A stretch of 64,000 nucleotides of DNA from Cyanobacteria bacterium FACHB-63. GTDB lineage: Bacteria > Cyanobacteriota > Cyanobacteriia > Leptolyngbyales > Leptolyngbyaceae. A program made the position numbers and the translations under genes. The stretch covers positions 31,810-95,809 of the forward strand of contig JACJNX010000093.1 in the NCBI GenBank assembly GCA_014695255.1, given 5' to 3'. Shown piece by piece: positions 16,711 through 25,739 of the stretch (within the stretch, counting starts at the first letter, position 1; the number at the start of each line of letters is the position of its first letter). The notes under the pieces are model-generated. The model did not search any database, was not told the origin of the DNA, and was given only the letters and a program-made list of their open reading frames with translations.

Positions 16711-19101
16711 TTATTCAGATTCGCCAATGAGGGTAAAAGCTGCCCAGCCGATTGGGTCAGGATAGGATTGCATTGTTTCAAGCATGGCAGCGCGTAAAGA
16801 CTGAGCTTTGTTTGGAGTACGCTGGAGATTTTGATAAAACGAGGTCATCAGGAAAGAGGTTTGCTCATCGGGAACTTTGCGAAGAGAGACAATCACGGTG
16901 GGAACTCCGGTGGAGATCCAGGCACGAGATAAGCCAATAACACCATCTCCGGTGATTCTGCCACTTCCGGTGTCGCAGGCACTTAGGACAACTAATTCTG
17001 CGGATAGATTGAGGTTGAAGATTTCGCTGGAGGTCAGTAAGCCGTCATCTTGATGGAATGGAGAAAGCGCGATCGCGCCTGGTAATTCTTTTTGGATTGC
17101 GCCTGTTTCAGTTCCGTATTCTAAAAGTCCGTGTGTTGCGAGATGAATGAATCTAGCTTTAGCCAGTTTGGGAAGGATGATTGCTTTAGTCGCTTGATTG
17201 CCAATCAGAGGATTGGTTTTGAATAGAGATGCGATCACTTGAGCTTCTTCTTCTGAACCCGGTAAAGGAGGGAGTTGTTTAGGCGATTCGCCAGCTTTTA
17301 GCACGACTTTCGGCATGATGGGATTGCCGACGATCAGAACAGATTGATTGTTTGTAGTGCGTTTTCGCTGTTGATGCGTGAATTCCAAAACTTGGATTGA
17401 GGGAGCAGTGAGAATCGTGTGTTGTTCGATCAGAAATTTGCCTTGTGAGTTTTGGAGCGCGGCAAAGGGAACTAAGAAGAGGGATTCTTGTGGAATGAAG
17501 ATGATGGACTGATTTGGATTTTTGGGAAGAAGTTCTTCGATCGGGGAAATCAACAGTTGATATAGCTCTTTGAGTCCTGGATATTCGCGGGATTCTTCTT
17601 TTTGCAGGGATTTTGTATCTGAGGTGCAAAGATCTGTTGGAAGCAAGCAGAGTGAGGATTGAACTAACGATCGTAGTGTTGTTTGCTGTTTCCACAATGT
17701 CTTGAGATCGACTTGACGAAAGCTTACTTTACCCGTGGGTTGAACCACCCAGATATGAAGTGCGGCTTCTCGACCGCGTTGTTTGCCGCGAAATTTGAAC
17801 AGTTCATCCGGCACGATCGAGTAAGAAACCAGTGTGGCGTTCTGTTGCTTTGCAATCTGGCGAATTTTGTCGATCGAGGGAGTGACTAGCAATTGTTTTT
17901 TAGCATTGAAGCGAGTCGCTAGGAGTTGCGCGAATGCCCGAACTCGTCCTTGCTCTGTGGCTTCTAGAGCCGCTTCAGGTTTGTTGTCAGCAACGTAGAC
18001 TTGCTGAAGCAGATTGTAGGTCGAAACCTGTGTATCGAAGATGTTAATTTGCTCAAAGTCGCTGAGTTGCGATCGCACTTGATCTAGAAGCTTGACTGCG
18101 ATACGAAGTTCGGTTTCGGCTTCAGAGAGACGACGGGCTGCGAGGAAAGCATGAGCGAGGTTATTTCGGGCAAGAGCTTCTGAGCGAGGATCTTGGCTGG
18201 CTTTCGCGATCGCAAGACTTTGCTGATGGGCTTGAATTGCTTTGGGATAGTCTTTCTGATCTTCATAAATCAAGCCTAAGTTGCCGAGTGCATCGCCTTG
18301 GAGTCGTCGATCGCTGATTTTCTGAGCTAGAGTTAGTCCTTGCTGATAGTATTGAATGCCTAAGTTATTGTGTCCTAGCACATGATGGGTTGTACCTAGA
18401 TTGATGAGGATGCCAACTTGGAGGGGTAGATCTTGAATCGATTCAGCAATTTTCAAGCTTTGTTGATAGAAGGCGAGTGCTTTTTGATCATCCCCAATAC
18501 TGGTGTAAGCGGCTCCTAAGTTACTTAAAACATTGCCTTGTGCTGTGAGATTATTGAGTTGTTGCGCGATCGCTAAACTTTTTTCGTAAACTGCGATCGC
18601 TTGATCATAATTTCCGATCGTGGCGTAAGTATTGCCTAAATTGCTCAAAAGCTGTCCTTCAGCTTGATGATTCTGTAATCTGCGAAAGATCGTTAATGCT
18701 TCCTGTTGAGACTCGATCGATTGTGAATAGTTGCCTAAGTTTTTGTAGGCAACTCCTAGGTTGCCGAGTGCTTGTGCTTGCGCTTCTTGATTGTTCAATG
18801 CTTTCGCAATTTGCAGTAACTCCTGAGCATACTGGATCGTTTTGCGATGATCAGCGATCGCTAAATATCCTGCGCTCAGTGCTCCAAGGGTTGCGCCTTC
18901 GCCTTGTTGATCGTCCAATTGTCGAAACTGCTGGAGTGCTTGCTGCCAAGATTTTAGAGCGGCATCGATTTGGTTGGATTGATATTGCTCAACGCCTTGT
19001 TGGTACAATTGGGCAGGGAAAGACTGCGATCGAGCAATATCTTGTCCCGTGAAAAGTGCAAGACTAAGCAAGAAAGAAGCGAGAATCGATCGAACCTTCA
19101 T
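16711..19101 (-). CDS. Secreted TPR-CHAT protein (caspase-like protease domain)
   Basis: The 796-residue protein has a signal peptide (cleavage after about residue 25), about eight tetratricopeptide repeats with the recurring ALGNLGxxYxxxGxYxxAIxxxxxxLxIA pattern (residues 35-330), a helical linker and a C-terminal CHAT domain (about 480-796). The CHAT catalytic dyad is present: His in HLATHG (about H657) and Cys in LSACDTG (about C709). CHAT domains are caspase/separase relatives. Its ATG overlaps the stop of the upstream TPS exoprotein by one base, so the two are co-translated; a role in exoprotein maturation or turnover at the envelope is an inference. Confidence 0.9.
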   Translation of the reverse strand: MKVRSILASFLLSLALFTGQDIARSQSFPAQLYQQGVEQYQSNQIDAALKSWQQALQQFRQLDDQQGEGATLGALSAGYLAIADHRKTIQYAQELLQIAKALNNQEAQAQALGNLGVAYKNLGNYSQSIESQQEALTIFRRLQNHQAEGQLLSNLGNTYATIGNYDQAIAVYEKSLAIAQQLNNLTAQGNVLSNLGAAYTSIGDDQKALAFYQQSLKIAESIQDLPLQVGILINLGTTHHVLGHNNLGIQYYQQGLTLAQKISDRRLQGDALGNLGLIYEDQKDYPKAIQAHQQSLAIAKASQDPRSEALARNNLAHAFLAARRLSEAETELRIAVKLLDQVRSQLSDFEQINIFDTQVSTYNLLQQVYVADNKPEAALEATEQGRVRAFAQLLATRFNAKKQLLVTPSIDKIRQIAKQQNATLVSYSIVPDELFKFRGKQRGREAALHIWVVQPTGKVSFRQVDLKTLWKQQTTLRSLVQSSLCLLPTDLCTSDTKSLQKEESREYPGLKELYQLLISPIEELLPKNPNQSIIFIPQESLFLVPFAALQNSQGKFLIEQHTILTAPSIQVLEFTHQQRKRTTNNQSVLIVGNPIMPKVVLKAGESPKQLPPLPGSEEEAQVIASLFKTNPLIGNQATKAIILPKLAKARFIHLATHGLLEYGTETGAIQKELPGAIALSPFHQDDGLLTSSEIFNLNLSAELVVLSACDTGSGRITGDGVIGLSRAWISTGVPTVIVSLRKVPDEQTSFLMTSFYQNLQRTPNKAQSLRAAMLETMQSYPDPIGWAAFTLIGESE

Positions 19102-20783
19102 TACTTATCTACAACTTGAAGAACATTGCCTTCAGTCGAGGAACCTGCACAGGAATTGCTAGAAGTCGTTGTGCCGCGCTGGGGTGTAGAATTGTTCGAG
19201 GCAACAGCGGTAGAGCGAGTATCACACTGATCTCCTGTTGTTCGAGTGAATTGCCGTTGAACGGTCTGCGGATCAGGGCGATTCGGGCGAGGAACGGCGG
19301 TGATGCTGAAGCCAGAAGTTAAATTAGCCGGAGAGCTAAAGAAACTGCTATCTTTGAAGACAACTCGGAAATTGCCATTTGTCGTCGTAGAGCCAATTGC
19401 ACCACGAGTTCCACTCGCATCTTCAGGAAAAATAAATGGGGTAATGAGCGTCGCATCAATCCGGCTTGGATCTTCGTTAAAATTCGTGATGCCGCCTGTT
19501 ACAAAAGAAGTCCCGCTGTGTGTGATCGCAATTGTGCCAAGCGCCTCATTTGCTCCGATTGGATTGGTTACACCTTCTGATTGCGTAACGTTTCCACTTG
19601 TACGAATACTAAAGTTAGAAGTGTCAAATCCAATCGCTCGAAATAATCCCGCAGCTTTAATCTCAACATTTCCACCCTTGCCCCCTACACTGAAATTACC
19701 TGTCCCTGTGTTAATCCACGCAACCGTAATGTCTCCAGTTTGAGAGGAGAGCTTGACATCTCCTCCACGGGTCGTTTTATTCAGTATGGCAGCTAACGTA
19801 ACTTGCTCTGCTTCGCTATACTCAGATGCTAAAGTCGATAAACTAGAGCCTGTGGTGATCACTCCAGTCGAAAGATTAGTCTGAGCATGGAGCGAGACGT
19901 TTCCTCCAGATAGAAGCTTGCTCGTACTCGTGTCAATCTGGTTTGTCGCAATATCACCGGATGCGATCGCTTGTCCCGACCCCGTCAGTTTCACAACTCC
20001 ATTCTCAACGGTGACTCCTGTGGCCTCGTTGGACGGTTTTCCGGTTAAAAGTGCCGGAAGCGAAAGTGGTGTGAACGGCAGGGCATTGATTTGCTGCTGA
20101 CTTGCGATCGGTAGCTCTAAGCTCAATACGCTTCCTGAATCAGAAATGCGAACTAACTGATTACCGGGAACAGTTGCGATCGTAATCTTCCCACCCGGAG
20201 CCGAGATCGTTCCCGTACTTACGACCGTTCCACCAACCAGCGTAATGCTTTGACCTTCTTTCTGAATGAGATTTGCTGCATTAAAGATGCTACCCGGTTG
20301 ATTTGTAAAAGCAAAATCTCCTGGATTGCCGACTAAAGCACTATAATTGTTCGTTCCCACAGCATTAAACCACTTACCATCACCAAAGCCGATCGCGTTT
20401 GCAGTGGTAGCGGTAAAGGCTCCGGTCACATTCAAGCTTGCGCCTTGCCCAAAGATGATTCCGGCTGGATTGATCAAATACAGATTTGAATTGCCACCAA
20501 TCACTTGAATTGCACCATTGATCACCGAAGGATTGCCGCCTACCACTCGACCGAGGATGTTTTGGATCGCAGGACTGGATTGAAACGTTGCAGTTTGTCC
20601 TGCATCCACTCCAAATGTTTGAAAGCTATGGAATAAATTATTTCCGCTGAGTGTTCCGCCTGTGATGTTAAGTGCGTCAACAGATGTATTGGTTCCGTCA
20701 CTGGCTGGGGTAATCTGCGCCTGCGCGGGAGATTGTAAAACTTGCAGCAGGAGGAAGGATAGAACAAGCGGTTTCAATTTCAT
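19101..20783 (-). CDS. TPS exoprotein (filamentous haemagglutinin N-terminal domain), short form
   Basis: After a signal peptide (MKLKPLVLSFLLLQVLQSPAQA) comes the TPS secretion domain with its QITP start, LFHSFQTFGV, NILGRVVGG and the NPAGIIFG motif, followed by beta-helix repeats up to about residue 440. At 560 residues it is short for the family. The C-terminus holds two cysteines 25 residues apart in a Ser/Thr/Asn-rich tail. The protein is expected to be exported by a FhaC-type pore; two pores exist in this window (8999-10768 and 27458-29185), but neither is adjacent. It is followed directly by the TPR-CHAT gene. Confidence 0.9.
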   Translation of the reverse strand: MKLKPLVLSFLLLQVLQSPAQAQITPASDGTNTSVDALNITGGTLSGNNLFHSFQTFGVDAGQTATFQSSPAIQNILGRVVGGNPSVINGAIQVIGGNSNLYLINPAGIIFGQGASLNVTGAFTATTANAIGFGDGKWFNAVGTNNYSALVGNPGDFAFTNQPGSIFNAANLIQKEGQSITLVGGTVVSTGTISAPGGKITIATVPGNQLVRISDSGSVLSLELPIASQQQINALPFTPLSLPALLTGKPSNEATGVTVENGVVKLTGSGQAIASGDIATNQIDTSTSKLLSGGNVSLHAQTNLSTGVITTGSSLSTLASEYSEAEQVTLAAILNKTTRGGDVKLSSQTGDITVAWINTGTGNFSVGGKGGNVEIKAAGLFRAIGFDTSNFSIRTSGNVTQSEGVTNPIGANEALGTIAITHSGTSFVTGGITNFNEDPSRIDATLITPFIFPEDASGTRGAIGSTTTNGNFRVVFKDSSFFSSPANLTSGFSITAVPRPNRPDPQTVQRQFTRTTGDQCDTRSTAVASNNSTPQRGTTTSSNSCAGSSTEGNVLQVVDK

Positions 20784-21094
20784 GGGCTTTACCTAATTTG
20801 AATCCATTGTCGATCGCACTCTGCTGTCTCAATATGATAAGCCCTACACGAATTTACTTCCTGAAACGTAACTATTTTTCACTGTCTCTAAAAACTGAAT
20901 GGGTCTGATCTAACTCTGATCTAACAAAGTCCAGCCTATGTAACCTGACAGTTGGGGTACGATCGCCAATTATTTTTCGCGATCGCGCCCTAATTCTCAA
21001 GTAAAAGCTGCTCGGAGGTTTGTCGATCACTGCATAATTCCAAAACTTGGATCGTACTCGGTAAATAGAAACCATTCATACACTTCTCCAAATC
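20784..21094. other. Divergent intergenic region (311 bp)
   Basis: This lies between the divergently transcribed exoprotein operon and the DUF6006 gene and should hold both promoters. A TATGAT-like box (about 20833-20839) could be a -10 element. I see no riboswitch, repeat or convincing ORF. Confidence 0.4.
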
Positions 21095-21529
21095 ATGAAA
21101 TCACTCAACCAGCTTTTCCAAAAACGAGTTCTTGGTGTTGCTCTCCTACCTCTCACTGTTTTACTCAGTGTTACTACGGCTCATGCAAGCCAAGTTGCTT
21201 CTGAATGGTACTTTGGCAAATGGAACTGTCAGATTGATGGACGACCCGCCCAAATGCAGTGGAAAGTGGTGGATGCTTCAGAAACGCATTGTGAGGGCGG
21301 AGTTTGCTCCTCGACTTCTGCGGTGAAGGTGGTCGGTGGATTTAGCGACAGTGGAAGCGCTTGGGTTCCTTTAGCAAAGCGATACATTCGCGGCAATGAT
21401 TTTGGCATTCGGTATCAAGGTAAAGAGCAGGATAATTGGTTCCTTCGCTACAATCCGCAAACGCGATCGGCAACAGGTTGGACAACTTGGCGCGGCAACC
21501 GATATCCATTAGCTTGCCAAAAACGGTAG
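21095..21529 (+). CDS. Secreted DUF6006 family protein
   Basis: The 144-residue product has a signal peptide (hydrophobic core LGVALLPLTVLLSV, cleavage near AHAS) and a compact beta-rich mature domain. It contains SEWYFGKWNCQIDG, a second Cys pair (HCEGGVC), a GxWxxLxxR-like stretch and a final Cys (YPLACQKR). The four cysteines imply two disulphides in the periplasm. This matches the cyanobacterial DUF6006 family; no function is known. It converges on the DUF928 gene with 5 bp between the ends. Confidence 0.75.
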   Translation: MKSLNQLFQKRVLGVALLPLTVLLSVTTAHASQVASEWYFGKWNCQIDGRPAQMQWKVVDASETHCEGGVCSSTSAVKVVGGFSDSGSAWVPLAKRYIRGNDFGIRYQGKEQDNWFLRYNPQTRSATGWTTWRGNRYPLACQKR

Positions 21530-21534
21530 TCATC

Positions 21535-22302
21535 TCATCGATTCGCGGGTTTGGCGAAGGGCTGAGAAGCAAGCGAATCGAGTTGAGCAGACTTCAATAA
21601 GTTCGTCCAATCTTGCAGGAGTGCAAGATCAGTGGGTTTGGTTTGACGAGATTGCGCCACCGTTGCGATCGCATCATACCAAATCCCTTTTTCAGCATAA
21701 ACTGCTAAAGAAGCTGGCACATTCAATTGAACACGCTGTATCCAACCCTCTGCAAAAATTGGCTCAGGTACTGTGCAATTCATTGTCAGCTTTAGGTACC
21801 AGTGATACGTTTTATTCACTTCCAAAGGCACGTTCGTCAGTGCAACACCTTGAATTCCGGGCGTTTGAGCAGGGGGAAGAGAAGTACGATAGATTACCTG
21901 ATTCGAGGGCTTTGCTTCATCTCGGAGAATGACTTGAATATTAGAAATCGAAGCTTTCGTATAAGGCTGATAAAACCACAGCATCGGACGCTCTGCCGCC
22001 GTCAATCCCCAAACTTGAGACGGTAATTTTTTACCTTGTACAGTCTTCGGATATTCAGGCACTAACGCGGTTAAGCGCTCAGAAGTTGCCTCACAATCTC
22101 CACGACTTGCTGCACCTCGACGATTGCCAGCGGCTCCTCGATTCGGAGGTGTGGGCAATCTGAACTGAGCCGCCATCGTTGCACTAGAAGACAACAAATT
22201 GATCGCTGTTCCTAGCATGATAGGGATCGCAGTCACGCTTACGTGTGCCATAGGTATCGCACAACTCAAACTAGAGAGTAATGTCAGTAAACGAAGTTTC
22301 AT
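21535..22302 (-). CDS. DUF928 domain protein (exported)
   Basis: The 255-residue protein has an N-terminal signal-like segment followed by PxPPNRGAxGxRxGAASRG and RLTALVPEYP, which are DUF928 hallmarks. It continues with a beta-sandwich-like part (LWFYQPYTKASISNIQVILRD and TYHWYLKLTMNC) and a helical end. DUF928 proteins are cyanobacterial, periplasmic and recurrently encoded beside CHAT/CHASE2 and DUF1822 genes. Its ATG overlaps the stop of the CHAT-CHASE2 gene (ATGA), making it the last gene of a four-gene operon. The function is unknown. Confidence 0.85.
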   Translation of the reverse strand: MKLRLLTLLSSLSCAIPMAHVSVTAIPIMLGTAINLLSSSATMAAQFRLPTPPNRGAAGNRRGAASRGDCEATSERLTALVPEYPKTVQGKKLPSQVWGLTAAERPMLWFYQPYTKASISNIQVILRDEAKPSNQVIYRTSLPPAQTPGIQGVALTNVPLEVNKTYHWYLKLTMNCTVPEPIFAEGWIQRVQLNVPASLAVYAEKGIWYDAIATVAQSRQTKPTDLALLQDWTNLLKSAQLDSLASQPFAKPANR

Positions 22303-24620
22303 GATTCGATTTTATTTTGGTGAACAGCGAACGCGCTAATGCTACCACTTACAATCAAAGCAATTCCAGCAGGCACAAACGGAACCCAGATTCCAATATT
22401 TAACAGTGCTAAACATGAGCCGAACAACAAAGCGATCGCTGCACCTCCTGCAAAAGCGAGTTGAACCGGACGACGAAAGACGAATCCATCGATCGCACCC
22501 AGCACTGCCCAGCTCCAAACCCAGAGTAATTCACCTCCCAGCGACCAGCTTCGTAGCATTCTACGTCCGTCTAGAGCAGCGCTGATGAGTTGACTTGTCA
22601 TCTGTGTTTGTAACACGACTCCCGGAATCGATTGAATGTTCCCATCAGGGGTTTTGTAAGGAGTCAAAGCTCGATCGTGAAAGCTTTCCGCCGTTGTTCC
22701 AATCAAGACAATGCGACCTTTAACTAATTCTGCGCTAAGCTTTCCAGCGAGGACTTGAGATAAAGTAATTCGAGGTGCGATATCGAGTAGAGTTGGAGTC
22801 GATCGATAGTTCATCAGAATCTGATGTCCACGCGAATCGAGTTGCTGATAGCCTCCAGTATGCGCTTCTAAGGGTGCAAGTTCTAACTGACCAAGCTTCC
22901 AAGTTTCATTGTCTTTAAATTCGAGTGAGATGCCGCGAGTGGCTAAGTAGCGCAATGCAAGCTGCACACTTAAAGCATAAGAAGCCATGCAAGGCGAAGC
23001 AGGAGAAGGAGTCAGCGCGAGATAGTGACGACGCACAATTTGATCAGAATCGAGCAAGATATCACTAAATCCTTGTCGATCGACATCAATTTCAGGCGGG
23101 GCAGCAACACCCGGATCGCCTCCCTCTTCACTGACTTTACAGACTCCGAGAATCCGATCGCTGTTTTTCATCTGTTTTGCCAATGCTGCGTAAGGCTTAC
23201 TTACGGGATAGTCGCGATAGATGTCTAAGCCGATCGCAACAGGTTGATATGCTGCTAATTTCTGAATCAGTTTTGCCAGCGAACTATCGGAGAGGGATCC
23301 TCTGCGGGGTTCTGGATCTTTGAGTTGCGATCGCACATCGTCTTCGGTCACTGTAACAATCAAAAATCGCGAATCGGGCTTTTCGGCTGGACGTAATCGC
23401 ATCAGTTGATCAAATGCACTCAGTTCCCAAGCCTGCAACAGTCCTAGATGGCGACCTCCCATGATTAGACTTGTGATTCCAATGCTCGCTGCTAACGCCC
23501 ACCGGAACGATCGTCCTTTTGTCGATCGAACTTTGGGAATGGGCTTGACTTGCTGCAAATTTTGCCAAGTTAGCGGCAAGACTGCTGGGTTTTGAAACAT
23601 TACAGGTAGCCAACTTGCACAGGGAAACTCGCCTTCTAAGCCTTGCAAAAATTCTCTTGCTTGCCGCACTGAGTAATGCAAAGATTCGCCGCCTGAGAAG
23701 GCTTGAAGTAACTGTTTGAGAAATTCCTGAGCAACGCGATCGGGCACAGGTTCGCGCATCACTATCAATTGCGGAATGTGCAGTTGTTCTAGCTCGTAAG
23801 CGAGTCCTAATCCATCACAAGAATTAAAGACTGCAAGCTGCAAGCCTTTGGCGATCGCACGTCGCAATCCATAGCGCAACTCTTCCAGCGTCAAGCTTTC
23901 CGAAGGATTAAGATAAAGTCTGCCGTGCTGCTGTTCGGTGGTGCTATGTCCCGCAAAAAATAAGATATCCCAAGCTTGATCCCACAAATCGCGATAGACC
24001 TGTTGTCGAGAAGGTTCTACTAAAAAGGTCACATCTGCATTCGGCAATGCTTCTAGTAGCTGTCGATCGGCTTCTGTATCAATCCCTTGTCGATCGCCCA
24101 AAATCGCCAAGATTCTGACCCGATCGTGGGTTCGCTCTGGCAAATTAACTCGTTCGGGCGAACTGCTGAGTAGAACCTCTGTCTGCGGGTAGCGCTCGAT
24201 AAAGTCCCAAACGTGCCAGGGTAAGCGGTAGAGTTGAGCATCATTGGTTCTGAGCAAAATCTCGATCGAATCTTGCGTCGCTAACGTTTCGCGCAAACGC
24301 TGCTCGATCAGTTGAAACTCTGGCGAGGCTAACCATTGTTTTAGTCGCGTTTGTAAAGTGTTTGAGACGGTTCTACAGTCTTGGATCTCTGATAGCTTTC
24401 CGGTCTGAACTGAGATACTTTCTAGCGAGATGCGAGTCACGCCTAAACTCTGGCGATAGTGTTGTTGCCATTGAGTAAGCTGATCCAGTAGATCGGGCGC
24501 AGCAGGAAGTGAGCCGATCGCTTCAGTAAACACAGGAGTATTGCGATCGCTAATTTCGAGAATCACCCGAAATCCCTGTTCTAAGCTGCCATCACATCGG
24601 AGAACTACCCGCTTACTCAT
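22299..24620 (-). CDS. CHAT-CHASE2 membrane protein
   Basis: The 773-residue protein has an N-terminal CHAT domain (residues about 100-350) with His in FFAGHS (H225) and Cys in FNSCDG (C268), so the caspase-like dyad is present. A transmembrane helix (about 373-388) leads into a CHASE2 domain (about 395-690), which contains LRPAEKPDSRFLIVTVTEDD and VLIGTTAESFHD. Two or three C-terminal membrane helices follow. The topology implies an extracytoplasmic sensor wired to a cytoplasmic protease-like domain. It overlaps both neighbours by 4 nt. I infer a signal-gated protease; its target is unknown, but the co-translated sigma-like protein or DUF1822 protein are candidates. Confidence 0.9.
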   Translation of the reverse strand: MSKRVVLRCDGSLEQGFRVILEISDRNTPVFTEAIGSLPAAPDLLDQLTQWQQHYRQSLGVTRISLESISVQTGKLSEIQDCRTVSNTLQTRLKQWLASPEFQLIEQRLRETLATQDSIEILLRTNDAQLYRLPWHVWDFIERYPQTEVLLSSSPERVNLPERTHDRVRILAILGDRQGIDTEADRQLLEALPNADVTFLVEPSRQQVYRDLWDQAWDILFFAGHSTTEQQHGRLYLNPSESLTLEELRYGLRRAIAKGLQLAVFNSCDGLGLAYELEQLHIPQLIVMREPVPDRVAQEFLKQLLQAFSGGESLHYSVRQAREFLQGLEGEFPCASWLPVMFQNPAVLPLTWQNLQQVKPIPKVRSTKGRSFRWALAASIGITSLIMGGRHLGLLQAWELSAFDQLMRLRPAEKPDSRFLIVTVTEDDVRSQLKDPEPRRGSLSDSSLAKLIQKLAAYQPVAIGLDIYRDYPVSKPYAALAKQMKNSDRILGVCKVSEEGGDPGVAAPPEIDVDRQGFSDILLDSDQIVRRHYLALTPSPASPCMASYALSVQLALRYLATRGISLEFKDNETWKLGQLELAPLEAHTGGYQQLDSRGHQILMNYRSTPTLLDIAPRITLSQVLAGKLSAELVKGRIVLIGTTAESFHDRALTPYKTPDGNIQSIPGVVLQTQMTSQLISAALDGRRMLRSWSLGGELLWVWSWAVLGAIDGFVFRRPVQLAFAGGAAIALLFGSCLALLNIGIWVPFVPAGIALIVSGSISAFAVHQNKIES

Positions 24621-25738
24621 AGGATGAACCGCTCCGTCAGTGTTTGTCCATCACAAGTAATTTCAACTTGGAACGACTCACCTTCACTAGCTCGAAACTG
24701 TAGCTGCATTGTTTCTGTGACCGCAGCACTTGCCCGCCCAATCTCACTCCCATTCTCTGAAAGTAATCTCAACTGCGTTGCTCCCGGTAGATAAGTCGCT
24801 CCGCCTGCGGAATGAATCTGTAATCGGATTCGCCGCTCAGTCTCGCTTACAGGCGAAATGCCAATTACCAACGCAATCTGTCCTGTCGCAAAACCATAGG
24901 CTTTGGCGCGGTAAATCTCACCTTCGATCGCTTGTGCTGCATCAGGACTACGAACCGCGATCGCGATTTGTTGCGGTAAAAGAATGCGATCGAGCAATTG
25001 CCATGCTGCATCAATCTGCCCTTGAAGCCATTGATTCAAACGAATCGGAGGTTGATAAAGTCTCTGCCGTAAGCTTGAATTCTCTAGTAGCGCAGCCCAG
25101 GAAGTAAAGGGAATCTCTAGGCGTGGAAGCACAACCTGGCTTAATCGTTCAATTAACCGATCCGCTTGCGCCGCTGGTAAAGTCGGAATTGGAGCGATCG
25201 TGGCTCTTGTTTGATCCGCTGTGAAATGAGGATAAGACAACCACAGCGCATTTAAATCAGCATTCAAATCTTCAACATCTAAACAGTACGTTCGATCGTT
25301 TGGATCGTAAGTGCTTGCTTTCAGTTCTTGATGAGTTGCATAACCATAAATTCGGAGTTCGCTTTCAGCGATTTGCACGGCTAGATAGTAATCTGCTGCC
25401 CACTGAGGAATATCAATCCATTCTTGCGGAACTTCTAGTTCGGTTTGGTCGATCGCGTCCGTTGGAATCAGTGCAATTCGCACCGTTCCGACCGTGATCA
25501 CTGAGCCATTGACAAAATTCCAAATTGATCGAGATTCAGTCGCATTCGTCCAAGCATTTGTCGATGGAAGATAGTCTCTTATCCAAATCAGGCACGATTC
25601 TAGGCAAAGCTGATTCAAATAAGCAGTCCATCGTCCCAATTCGGTGGGCATCGATCGACTAAATTGCCAGGCCGCCGCCCGCGTTTCCGATGAGACCTCA
25701 ATCACCCAATCTTGGGGTTCGACAAACGTTGAAACCAT
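24617..25738 (-). CDS. DUF1822 family protein
   Basis: The 373-residue protein matches the cyanobacterial DUF1822 family. It has SRSMPTELGRWTAYLNQLCLESCLIWI near the N-terminus, a beta-rich middle with IPQWAADYYLAVQI and YCLDVEDLN, and a C-terminal region with IGISPVSETERRIRLQIH. There are no membrane segments, so it is cytoplasmic. The ATG at 25738 follows a good ribosome site (GGAGA) lying inside the end of the sigma-like gene, with a single base between stop and start; the TTG start at 25756 is less likely. DUF1822 genes recur next to sigma-like and CHASE2/CHAT genes in cyanobacteria. Role unknown. Confidence 0.85.
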   Translation of the reverse strand: MVSTFVEPQDWVIEVSSETRAAAWQFSRSMPTELGRWTAYLNQLCLESCLIWIRDYLPSTNAWTNATESRSIWNFVNGSVITVGTVRIALIPTDAIDQTELEVPQEWIDIPQWAADYYLAVQIAESELRIYGYATHQELKASTYDPNDRTYCLDVEDLNADLNALWLSYPHFTADQTRATIAPIPTLPAAQADRLIERLSQVVLPRLEIPFTSWAALLENSSLRQRLYQPPIRLNQWLQGQIDAAWQLLDRILLPQQIAIAVRSPDAAQAIEGEIYRAKAYGFATGQIALVIGISPVSETERRIRLQIHSAGGATYLPGATQLRLLSENGSEIGRASAAVTETMQLQFRASEGESFQVEITCDGQTLTERFIL

Positions 25739-25739
25739 A

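Noticed and set aside
16711..19101. Direct repeats in the TPR-CHAT gene as a mobile or CRISPR-like repeat
   Set aside because: The periodic similarity follows the codons of tetratricopeptide repeats and is protein-level, not a DNA element.
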